Below, piece by piece: positions 42,489 through 49,403 of a stretch of DNA of 64,000 bases (positions are counted from its first letter, which is position 1; every line of letters begins with the position of its first letter). This stretch comes from an uncultured Collinsella sp. (GTDB taxonomy: Bacteria > Actinomycetota > Coriobacteriia > Coriobacteriales > Coriobacteriaceae). Under the pieces are notes generated by a model, which searched no databases, was not told where the DNA came from, and saw only the letters and a list, made by a program, of their open reading frames with translations. The stretch lies in NCBI GenBank assembly GCA_900758475.1, contig CAAERQ010000009.1:5786-69785 (forward strand). Direction: 5' to 3'. A program made the position numbers and the translations under genes.

Positions 42489-42703
42489 ACCTCGAGAGGG
42501 ACGGGGCGCCGGACATCCCCGACGGCGCCGTGAGGTGCTGCGAGACGTGCGACCGCTGGGTGCCGGGCGACGGGTGCGGCATCTGCGCCCACCGGGCCGA
42601 GTCGGCCGTGCTGCCGCGCGGCGTGGACCTCGACGCGATGGCCGCGAGTATCACGCAGGGCGACCACTCCTGCGGGAGGTGGGAGCCGTGGCGCGGGCTG
42701 TGA
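42485..42703 (+). CDS. Small Cys-rich phage protein (72 residues)
   Basis: Not recognised. Two Cys clusters (CCETCDRW and GCGICAH) and a late DHSCGRWEPW suggest a zinc-ribbon fold. The GTG start overlaps the previous stop (GTGA). Confidence 0.6.
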   Translation: MNLERDGAPDIPDGAVRCCETCDRWVPGDGCGICAHRAESAVLPRGVDLDAMAASITQGDHSCGRWEPWRGL

Positions 42704-43086
42704 GGCCGTGCGAAGGACAGGCCGCGCTCGACCTGTTCGGGCCGCCGCGCAGGCGCCCCATCGACGAGAGCCTGCGCTGGCTCACGAGGGTCTGGGGCTG
42801 CCGCGAGGAGGACGTCATGCCGCACCTCAGGCGCCTCTACGCCGAGTTCGCGGCATGGGACGCCGACGAGAGGGCGAAGGTGCTCGTCGACTTCTACTGG
42901 CCGCGCCACAAGCCCGCGTTCGACGGGCTGACGCCGGAGCAGGTCGGGATGTACGACCGGACCATCGACTACCACACGGCATGGGACCGCTGCTGGGCGA
43001 TCAGACGGGGCATGGACCCGCGCGAGGCGCTCAGGGTCGTGTCGTGGGACTACGGAAACGACAGGCCGTCGAGGACGGCGGCCTAG
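42688..43086 (+). CDS. Phage protein, unknown function (132 residues)
   Basis: Not recognised. After a short start (CEGQAALDLFGPPRRR, reminiscent of small phage nuclease or restriction accessory proteins) it is helical and charged, with HLRRLYAEFAAWDADERAKV and DYHTAWDRCWAIRRGM. GGGAGGTGGG precedes GTG 42688. It overlaps the Cys-rich gene by 16 bases. Confidence 0.6.
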   Translation: MARAVRPCEGQAALDLFGPPRRRPIDESLRWLTRVWGCREEDVMPHLRRLYAEFAAWDADERAKVLVDFYWPRHKPAFDGLTPEQVGMYDRTIDYHTAWDRCWAIRRGMDPREALRVVSWDYGNDRPSRTAA

Positions 43087-43098
43087 GAAGGAGGGGCC

Positions 43099-43290
43099 AT
43101 GAGCTCGAGATACGGAGAGTGGCCTGAGGGGGACCCGCGCCGCTGCGACGGGTGCAGGTTCGCGGAGCGCGTCGAGCGCGTGATGGCGGCGTCGGGCGAC
43201 GTCCGCACCGTGTACCGCTGCGCGAGGCGCCCGGAGTTCGTGCACCGCACGCAGGCGGAGGCACGCTGCAACTACTGGGAGGCGCGATGA
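43099..43290 (+). CDS. Small Cys-containing phage protein (63 residues)
   Basis: Not recognised. RRCDGCRFAER and later YRCARRPEFVH and RCNYWEAR could bind one zinc ion (CxxC plus two later Cys). AAGGAGG precedes the ATG; the stop overlaps the next start (ATGA). Confidence 0.6.
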   Translation: MSSRYGEWPEGDPRRCDGCRFAERVERVMAASGDVRTVYRCARRPEFVHRTQAEARCNYWEAR

Positions 43291-43592
43291 CGGTCGACGG
43301 TTACCTGCTGAACCTGCGGACGTTCCGCGAGGTCGAGGACAGCAAGGCGCAGGCCCTCAAGCCGCTCGAGGAGGCTGCCGAGGTGTTCGGCGCCTGGCAG
43401 GACTGCGACGACATGCGCCTCAGCCCGATCATGACGGCGCGCAGGGAGTACCGCCAGAGCCTTATCGACGAGTGCATGGACACAGTGCAGGCGACCGCCA
43501 ACCTGCTGGCAGCCGTCGGCGCCACGCAGGGCGAGGTCGACGCCGCCATCCGGCGCATGGACGAGAGGAACTGTGAGAGAGGACGTCTGTGA
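43287..43592 (+). CDS. MazG-like nucleotide pyrophosphohydrolase
   Basis: Protein of 101 residues with the all-alpha NTP pyrophosphohydrolase pattern: EEAAEVFGAW near residue 28 and LIDECMDTVQATANLLAAVG near residue 60, which supply the acidic EExxE and ExxxD metal ligands. Phage relatives remodel nucleotide pools or lower alarmone levels. The ATG overlaps the previous stop. Confidence 0.7.
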   Translation: MTVDGYLLNLRTFREVEDSKAQALKPLEEAAEVFGAWQDCDDMRLSPIMTARREYRQSLIDECMDTVQATANLLAAVGATQGEVDAAIRRMDERNCERGRL

Positions 43593-43900
43593 TGGAGACT
43601 TTGGAGCAGATCAAGGCGGATGCGGTCGAGGTGTTCTGCTACGACCGTGAGGTCAGGCCGCAGGACAGGGCGCACGCCTATCTGGGGAGGTACCGCGTCA
43701 AGCGCGGCTACAACGACACGGCGATGCAGGTCGCGGTGACCGACATGATCGAGCGCGCCTACGAGGCGGGAAGGGCTGAGGTCGCCGGCGCGAACCTCGT
43801 GCAGAACCTGCGCCGCCAGCTGACGAGCATCGAGGCGACCGTCGGGGATGCCATCGACCTGCTCGACGAGAGCACTGGGGCGGTGGAGTGCGATGAGTGA
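43589..43900 (+). CDS. Phage protein, unknown function (about 103 residues)
   Basis: Not recognised. Helical and charged, with DMIERAYEAGRAEVAGANL and QNLRRQLTSIEATVGDAIDL. The frame opens at GTG 43589 (overlapping the previous stop) or ATG 43592. The next gene overlaps its end by eight bases. Confidence 0.6.
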   Translation: MMETLEQIKADAVEVFCYDREVRPQDRAHAYLGRYRVKRGYNDTAMQVAVTDMIERAYEAGRAEVAGANLVQNLRRQLTSIEATVGDAIDLLDESTGAVECDE

Positions 43901-44198
43901 CTCGAGGGTCGGCGGCTACCCGATGGGGGTGACGGACGCCGCCATCGAGCGCCACTTCGGCGGCACCCGCGAGCCTAGGATGTGCGGGAACTGTAGGCAC
44001 TTCTGCGGCAGCGACATCCACGTCGACTACGGCTACTGCCACCTCGGGTTCGAGCGCGCCTACGACGCGGAGGCGCCTGAGCGCAAGGAAGGGTTCTGGC
44101 GCCTGGCGAAGTGGGCTGTGGCGTGGCTCATGGAGAACCTGCTGTACTGCGAGGACGAGTGCGGCGAGTGCCGCGACTACGAGGAGTTTGGGCTATGA
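43893..44198 (+). CDS. Cys-rich phage protein (101 residues)
   Basis: Not recognised. One probable zinc site (MCGNCRHFCGSDIHVDYGYC) and a C-terminal CEDECGECRDYEE. A hydrophobic amphipathic stretch (RLAKWAVAWLMENLLY) lies between. The stop overlaps the next ATG (ATGA). Confidence 0.6.
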   Translation: MSDSRVGGYPMGVTDAAIERHFGGTREPRMCGNCRHFCGSDIHVDYGYCHLGFERAYDAEAPERKEGFWRLAKWAVAWLMENLLYCEDECGECRDYEEFGL

Positions 44199-44599
44199 GT
44201 ATCGAATTGCCGAAAGATGCCGAGGGACGAGAGATTCCGCTTGATACCGTTGCGCTGTTCAACCGTGACGGGAACGTATATAGCATCGTGCGCTGGACGT
44301 TCACCACGGACTTTGATTTGAGTGACGGATGGTCGAACAAATGGCGTGCGATTACCGACCGTGGATTTGCACTCGATCCGGCACTCGTGTACCTCACCAC
44401 GCCAGACACATGGGAGAAGCTGGAAGAGGACTTGGGCAGGGGCGCGGACGCGCTGAATTATGAAGCCTGCGCCTATTTTGGCAAAAGCGCGTGCGACTGC
44501 TCATCGTGCGTCGCCGACAAAGGCGAAACCTGCGAAAGGGTTGCCATGCGCGACATCGCCGACCGCATCCGCAAGCTGAGGGGTGAGGGCGATGCCTAG
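44195..44599 (+). CDS. Phage protein, unknown function (134 residues)
   Basis: Not recognised by name. The beta-rich N-terminal half (DTVALFNRDGNVYSIVRWTF) is followed by a Cys segment (CDCSSCVADKGETCERVAM) and a basic end. The codons are clearly more A/T-rich than those of the neighbours upstream, which marks this and the next three genes as a separate acquisition. Confidence 0.65.
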   Translation: MSIELPKDAEGREIPLDTVALFNRDGNVYSIVRWTFTTDFDLSDGWSNKWRAITDRGFALDPALVYLTTPDTWEKLEEDLGRGADALNYEACAYFGKSACDCSSCVADKGETCERVAMRDIADRIRKLRGEGDA

Positions 44600-44792
44600 C
44601 GATTGTCCCTACTGCGGAAAGCCGCATTTCAACTTCGGCGATGACGAAGAGGGAGTCGAGATGTGGATAAATGAGCCAAATGACGGCGAGTATGTCATTG
44701 TTGCCGACCCGCCGTTCGCATGGAGCACCCCGATTAACTTCTGCCCGTTCTGCGGGCGCAAGCTGGAGAAGGTGAGGACTGATGTTGACTAG
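44592..44792 (+). CDS. Small zinc-ribbon protein (66 residues)
   Basis: Two zinc knuckles, CPYCGKPHF at the N-terminus and CPFCGRKLE near the C-terminus, enclose an acidic region. This resembles the small zinc-ribbon phage proteins that include the Lar restriction-alleviation family, although the order of motifs differs. ATG 44592 overlaps the previous gene by eight bases. Confidence 0.65.
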   Translation: MPSDCPYCGKPHFNFGDDEEGVEMWINEPNDGEYVIVADPPFAWSTPINFCPFCGRKLEKVRTDVD

Positions 44793-45105
44793 CGACCTTG
44801 TGCCGTGCTTCGTCCAGTCGTTCAAGACGGACTCAAAGACCGGCTACGAGAAAGCACTGCTCGTCGGCGTTTTCGACAAGACGACCACCGATCTCGACTG
44901 CTGCATATCCTCGAGCAGCAGGGATACGGGTAAAACCTGTCAGCCGGTTGCCGTGGTCATGCAAGAGGATGGCCGGCTGCGTGAGGTGAACGTATCGAAT
45001 GTCATCATCGACGACTCATATGAAGTGTTCGACATGTACTCGTGGACGTTCAACGAGAACGACATAACCGAGCAGCTCGGGTTCCAGCGCAAGGAGGACG
45101 AATGA
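44782..45105 (+). CDS. Phage protein, unknown function (107 residues)
   Basis: Not recognised. Beta-rich protein (PCFVQSFKTDSKTGYEKALL) with a serine-rich turn (CCISSSSRDTGKTC). The stop overlaps the start of the ASCH-domain gene (ATGA). Codon use is A/T-richer than average for this phage. Confidence 0.6.
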   Translation: MLTSDLVPCFVQSFKTDSKTGYEKALLVGVFDKTTTDLDCCISSSSRDTGKTCQPVAVVMQEDGRLREVNVSNVIIDDSYEVFDMYSWTFNENDITEQLGFQRKEDE

Positions 45106-45377
45106 CAACGCACCGACTCAAGATCTTTGTCAAATACGCCGACGCAATCATGAGTGGGGCCAAGACATTCGAGATTCGCAAGAACGACCGGGATTACGAG
45201 GTCGGCGACAGTATTGTGTTTAACGTCGTCGCGGACGACTGCCATTCCTTCGAAGAGGCAGTAAGGCACCCGCTCAACGGGGCGACCTATCGAATCGACT
45301 ACATCCTCGATGACTTCGAGGGCCTCGCCCAGAAGTACGTGGCGCTGGCCATATCCAAGGAGGACGAGAGAGCTTGA
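45102..45377 (+). CDS. DUF3850/ASCH-domain protein
   Basis: Protein of 91 residues with the ASCH-like fold of DUF3850: HRLKIFVKYADAIMSGAKTF, then EIRKNDRDYEVGDSIVF, the conserved core of the family. ASCH domains bind RNA or modified nucleotides and are common in phage accessory regions. The ATG overlaps the previous stop. Confidence 0.85.
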   Translation: MTTHRLKIFVKYADAIMSGAKTFEIRKNDRDYEVGDSIVFNVVADDCHSFEEAVRHPLNGATYRIDYILDDFEGLAQKYVALAISKEDERA

Positions 45378-45439
45378 CGTTTGGGAGAAGAACATCGCGA
45401 GAACCGTCGAGCGGCGCATAGAGGAGGCGGGGGTTGCAG

Positions 45440-45676
45440 ATGATTACCGATGAGGAGAGGCGCGAGGCCGTCGAGTTCCTGCGCTCAGGCAAGTGCCTAT
45501 ACTTTGACGAGCACCGGAAAACGGAGCTCGACTGCAACCAGTGCATGAAGGTGAGCACGATGCTTTTCGGCCACTACGATGCGCTTTGCGGGTTGGACAG
45601 CTGCGGGACCGATGCGTGGCAAAGACTTGCCGACCTCATCGACCGCCCGAGCGAGAATATCGAGCGTCCTCGGTGA
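45440..45676 (+). CDS. Cys-containing phage protein (78 residues)
   Basis: Not recognised. Helical N-terminus (DEERREAVEFLRSGKC), then a Cys group (LDCNQCMKV ... CGLDSCGTDAW). GAGGAGGCGGGG precedes the ATG. In the 60 bases before it a third frame reads like protein (VWEKNIARTVERRIEEAGV) but has no start codon. Confidence 0.6.
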   Translation: MITDEERREAVEFLRSGKCLYFDEHRKTELDCNQCMKVSTMLFGHYDALCGLDSCGTDAWQRLADLIDRPSENIERPR

Positions 45677-45730
45677 GTTGGTCTCCGGCGCTTGATAAGG
45701 TTCTGCCGTGGCGGGCGAGCTTTGGGGGGT

Positions 45731-46165
45731 ATGCGAATGGCGTGTAGGCAACCTGTAGGAGATGGGCCAAAAGGCCCATCCACAAAGTCAGCACATCCGT
45801 TGAGGGACGAGTGGGCGCTCCGGAAGGGGCGCTCCTCTTACGTCCTGTGGACGGACGAGATGATAAGGCGGATGCAGGCGCACCCGGAGCGGACGGCGGC
45901 GGAGATCGCGGCGGAGCTGAGGGTGACGCCGAGCGCCGTGAGGCACGCGCGGCAGCGGTACGGGCGCTTTTCGACCGGAACGGATGGACTGTGCATCGTG
46001 TGCGACGCGCGGCCCGTGTTCGACACGTCGGCGCAGGCGAAGAAGTGGAGGCTGTGCAAGGGGTGCTATCTGGCGGAGCGGAAGAGGCGGCTCGAGGAAG
46101 AGGCGGAGAGCAACCGCATACGACAGGTCGCGCACAGACGGCAGAAGCTGGACGGAGACGTTTGA
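45731..46165 (+). CDS. HTH and zinc-finger phage protein (late regulator candidate)
   Basis: DNA-binding protein of about 144 residues from the ATG behind GGGGGG; a second ATG six bases later is equally possible. An HTH (ERTAAEIAAELRVTPSAVRH) spans about 55-80 and a zinc site (CIVCDARPVF, then LCKGCYLAERKRRL) follows, with a basic C-terminus. It is the last gene before a terminator and the packaging genes, the place where many phages encode the activator of late transcription. Confidence 0.7.
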   Translation: MRMACRQPVGDGPKGPSTKSAHPLRDEWALRKGRSSYVLWTDEMIRRMQAHPERTAAEIAAELRVTPSAVRHARQRYGRFSTGTDGLCIVCDARPVFDTSAQAKKWRLCKGCYLAERKRRLEEEAESNRIRQVAHRRQKLDGDV

Positions 46166-46216
46166 GAGGCTGGCCGAGGCAATCGGAATCAAGTCGACCA
46201 AGGTCGAGTAGCCGAA

Positions 46217-46243
46217 AGGCCCCGGTTTCCCGGGGCCTTTTCT
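46217..46243 (+). terminator. Terminator between early and late regions
   Basis: AGGCCCCGG and CCGGGGCCT pair around TTTC, followed by TTTCTTT. It separates the accessory genes from the terminase operon. Confidence 0.88.
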
Positions 46244-46253
46244 TTAAACGTTA

Positions 46254-46311
46254 CCCCCTTTTTACGCTCGTGGGCAAACGCACGCGCTTGTCCACGTGCG
46301 TAAAAAGGTGG
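46254..46311. promoter_or_regulatory. Large imperfect palindrome upstream of terminase
   Basis: Outer arms CTTTTTACGC (46258-46267) and GCGTAAAAAG (46298-46307) are perfect; inside them GTGGGCAAACGC and GCGCTTGTCCAC pair with few mismatches. This region lies directly before the small terminase gene, where pac or cos sites and terminase-binding sites are usually found. It could also be an operator for late transcription. Confidence 0.5.
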
Positions 46312-46329
46312 GAACGTTCGCGTTTCCAT

Positions 46330-46755
46330 ATGGCTATCTACCAGCGGAAATGTGATTTTGTGGCGGGAAAAAGGCGTGAAAAACTGACCAAGGAGGGCAT
46401 CGAGGATGCCGTCCGCCTGTGCCGTGCCGGAATGACCGACAGGGACATCGCCGCGTATCTCGGGGTCGCACGCGAGACATACAGCCGCTGGATCAACCAC
46501 CCCAGAACAGACAATCAGCGTCAACTGTGTCACGTTCTAAAAAAGGCCGAGGTCGAGCGCAAGGCGACGCTCGTGGGCCGCATCATGGACGCGAGCGGCG
46601 ACAGCTGGCAGGCGGCGGCGTGGCTTTTGGAGCGCAAGTACCCGCAGGAGTACGCCAAGGCGCAGCGCATCATGGATACCACCGACACGGCGGTGCTCAA
46701 GGCCGCCAAGGAGCTGGTGCTGTCCGTGCCGTCTTCAATCGGCGGGGACGAGTAG
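46330..46755 (+). CDS. terS: Terminase small subunit
   Basis: Protein of 141 residues that recognises phage DNA for packaging. An N-terminal HTH of the terminase type reads GIEDAVRLCRAGMTDRDIAA and YLGVARETYSRW. The oligomerisation part follows, with WQAAAWLLERKYPQEYAKAQ, a segment common to small terminases of this class. It is immediately before the large subunit gene. Confidence 0.88.
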   Translation: MAIYQRKCDFVAGKRREKLTKEGIEDAVRLCRAGMTDRDIAAYLGVARETYSRWINHPRTDNQRQLCHVLKKAEVERKATLVGRIMDASGDSWQAAAWLLERKYPQEYAKAQRIMDTTDTAVLKAAKELVLSVPSSIGGDE

Positions 46756-46758
46756 CCG

Positions 46759-47955
46759 ATGCCGCTCACGAGGATGCAGCGCGAGTACCTCGCCAACTGC
46801 ACGCACCGCTACAACGTGAAGTGCGGGGCGACGGGCTCGGGCAAGAGCTACGTCGACATAGCCGTGACCATACCGCAGAGGCTTCTCGCCATGCGGGGCG
46901 AGGGGCTGGCGGTGATGATCGGGAACACCCGCTCGACGCTCGAGCGCAACATCCTCGAGCCGATGCGCTCACTTTACAGCGAAGACGTCGTCAGCCAGAT
47001 CGGGCGGGACAACACGGCCCAGATATTCGGGCGCAAGGTCTACTGCCTCGGGGCGGATAAGAAGACGAGCGTATCCAAGATTCAGGGCGCCACGTTCGAG
47101 TGGGTCTACGGCGACGAGGTCGCCACGTGGAGCGAAGACGTGTTCCAGATGCTCAAGAGCCGCCTGCGCTGCGAGCACAGCCGCTTCGACGGCACCTGCA
47201 ACCCCGACAGCCCGAACCACTGGTTCAAGCGGTTCCTCGACGGCGACAGCGACATCTACAGGCAGGACTACACGATCTGGGACGGTGCGCTGGCACCGGA
47301 TGTCATCGAGGCCCTCATCAAGGACTACGGCAGCGGCGTGTACTACGACCGCTACATCTTGGGCAAGTGGACGCTGGCCGAGGGCCTGGTCTACCCCGGG
47401 TGGGAGGGTGCCCTAGAGAGCCGGTATACGGGCAGCGCCGCCAAGTACGCGGTGTCTTGCGACTACGGAACGCAGAACGCCTTCGCGGCGCTGCTGTGGG
47501 CGTTTGACGGCAAGGTGTGGCACGTGGTGGACGAGTACCGCTACTCGGGCCGCGACACGGGGCACCAGAAGACGGACGCCGACTACGTGGCCGACATGGC
47601 CGACTTCGTGCGCGGGCTGAGCAAGCCGCCCAAGTTCATCATCGACCCGAGCGCCACGAGCTTCATCGCCGCGATGCGGCAGGCCGGGTTCAAGACCAAG
47701 AATGGGCGCAACGACGTCGCGGACGGCATACGAGAGACGGATGTGTGCCTGGGCAACGGCACGGTGCGTATCTCCGACGCCTGCGCGGGGCTGATAGGCG
47801 AGCTCGGCGGCTACTGCTGGGACGCCAAGGCGGACGGCGATAAGCCCGTCAAGGTCGAGGACCACAGCTGCGACGCGCTCCGTTACGGCGTGGCAACACT
47901 GCGCATGTACAAGCCTGCGAAACGGCAGGTAAACCCATTTTTTGAAGGGAGGTAG
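46759..47955 (+). CDS. terL: Terminase large subunit
   Basis: Packaging motor and nuclease of 398 residues, PBSX-type. ATPase part: Walker A GATGSGKSY near residue 28 and Walker B FEWVYGDEV near residue 113. The RNase H-like nuclease part has the Asp residues in SCDYGTQNAF, FIIDPSA and DHSCDALRYG. It begins three bases after terS. Confidence 0.94.
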   Translation: MPLTRMQREYLANCTHRYNVKCGATGSGKSYVDIAVTIPQRLLAMRGEGLAVMIGNTRSTLERNILEPMRSLYSEDVVSQIGRDNTAQIFGRKVYCLGADKKTSVSKIQGATFEWVYGDEVATWSEDVFQMLKSRLRCEHSRFDGTCNPDSPNHWFKRFLDGDSDIYRQDYTIWDGALAPDVIEALIKDYGSGVYYDRYILGKWTLAEGLVYPGWEGALESRYTGSAAKYAVSCDYGTQNAFAALLWAFDGKVWHVVDEYRYSGRDTGHQKTDADYVADMADFVRGLSKPPKFIIDPSATSFIAAMRQAGFKTKNGRNDVADGIRETDVCLGNGTVRISDACAGLIGELGGYCWDAKADGDKPVKVEDHSCDALRYGVATLRMYKPAKRQVNPFFEGR

Positions 47956-47960
47956 CGGCT

Positions 47961-49403
47961 TTGTCTAAAGGTCCTTTGGTGACCGATGGCGACCTCAAGG
48001 CGGCGGCGTCGGCAACGGCATTCGCGGCAGATGCCATCGAGCGGCACATGTCGAGCGAGATGTACCGCAACGCCGTCATCGCGAATGAGTACTACCGCCA
48101 GCACAACGTCACGATCAACCGTTTCGTGCAGAAGATCTACTCGTGCTCCGGTGCCGAGGCCGAGGACTTCACGGCCTCGAAGCTGAGGCTGGCGAGTAAC
48201 CTGTTCAAGCGCCTAAACGTCCAGCGCTGCACGTACTCGCTCGGTAAGGGCGTGAGCTTCGTGGACGTCTCGGCGGGCGGCAAGGACACGACCAAGGAGG
48301 GGCTTGGCGACCGCTTCGACGACGACGTCATGGAGATGGGGCTCAAGGCGCTCATCCACGGTGTGTCATTCCCGTTTTGGAACCTCGACCACATCGACGT
48401 GTTCACCGCCGACGAGTTCTGCCCGGTGTGGGACGAGTACTCTGGGGCGCTATACGCCGGCGTGAGGTTCTGGCGGCTCGACTCCGACCACCCGTGGCAC
48501 GCGACCCTCTACGAGCAGGACGGCTACACGGAGATGGTGTCAGGCGGCAGCGGCTTCGACTTCGAGCTGACTGAGGCCAAGCGCGCCTACAAGGTCACGT
48601 ATCAGGAGATACCGGCGGACGGGATGAAGCTGGCCGTCGATGCGGAGAACTACTCCCGCCTGCCAATCGTGGCGGTCTGGGGCAGCGACGCGCACCAGAG
48701 CACGCTCGTCGGCATGCGCGAGAGCATCGACGCCTACGACCTGATCAAGAGCGGCCTTGTGAACGACACGCGCGACTGCGCGCAGATCTACTGGCTCATC
48801 AACGGAGCCGGCGGCATGGACGACAGGGACCTCGACCTGTGGAGGGCGAAGCTCAAGCTGACGCACGTGGCCGAGGTCGACGCCGAGCAGGGGCAGTCCG
48901 TGACGCCGTACACGCAGGAGGTGCCCGTCGAGGGCCGCAAGGAGACGCTGGCGCAGATCAAGGCCGACATCTACGAGGACTTCGGCGCGCTGGACGTCCA
49001 CACTATCGCGGCGGGGGCGACCAACGACCATATCGACGCGGCATACCAGCCGATGGACGAGGAGGCCGCCGAGTTCGAGCGCCACATCCGCGAGGGCATC
49101 ATGGACATCCTCGCATTGCAGGGCATCGAGGACACGCCCGTGTTCACGCACACTCGCATCAGCAACACCAAGGAGCAGGTCGAGACCGTGTGCCTGGAGG
49201 CCGAGTATCTGGACGACGAGACGATCCTGCGAAAGCTGCCGAACATCACGCCCGACGAGAGGGCGAAGATCATGGAGCGAAAGCAGCGGGAGCAGGAGGA
49301 GCGCATGGCTGCGCTGCCGCCCGCGCTCGCGGCAAACGCCGGCGGTGCGGGCGCAGGCGACGAGGACGACGAGGATGACGAGGACGAGGAGGGCGAGGAA
49401 TGA
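47961..49403 (+). CDS. Portal protein (SPP1 gp6 type)
   Basis: Portal of 480 residues, which forms the DNA entry ring. Typical parts: NEYYRQHNVTINRF, LASNLFKRLNVQRCTYSLGK, LPIVAVWGSDAHQSTLVG and YDLIKSGLVNDTRDCAQIYW. The C-terminus is very acidic (GDEDDEDDEDEEGEE). It starts at TTG 47961 behind GAAGGGAGG. The next gene overlaps its end by four bases. Confidence 0.92.
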   Translation: MSKGPLVTDGDLKAAASATAFAADAIERHMSSEMYRNAVIANEYYRQHNVTINRFVQKIYSCSGAEAEDFTASKLRLASNLFKRLNVQRCTYSLGKGVSFVDVSAGGKDTTKEGLGDRFDDDVMEMGLKALIHGVSFPFWNLDHIDVFTADEFCPVWDEYSGALYAGVRFWRLDSDHPWHATLYEQDGYTEMVSGGSGFDFELTEAKRAYKVTYQEIPADGMKLAVDAENYSRLPIVAVWGSDAHQSTLVGMRESIDAYDLIKSGLVNDTRDCAQIYWLINGAGGMDDRDLDLWRAKLKLTHVAEVDAEQGQSVTPYTQEVPVEGRKETLAQIKADIYEDFGALDVHTIAAGATNDHIDAAYQPMDEEAAEFERHIREGIMDILALQGIEDTPVFTHTRISNTKEQVETVCLEAEYLDDETILRKLPNITPDERAKIMERKQREQEERMAALPPALAANAGGAGAGDEDDEDDEDEEGEE

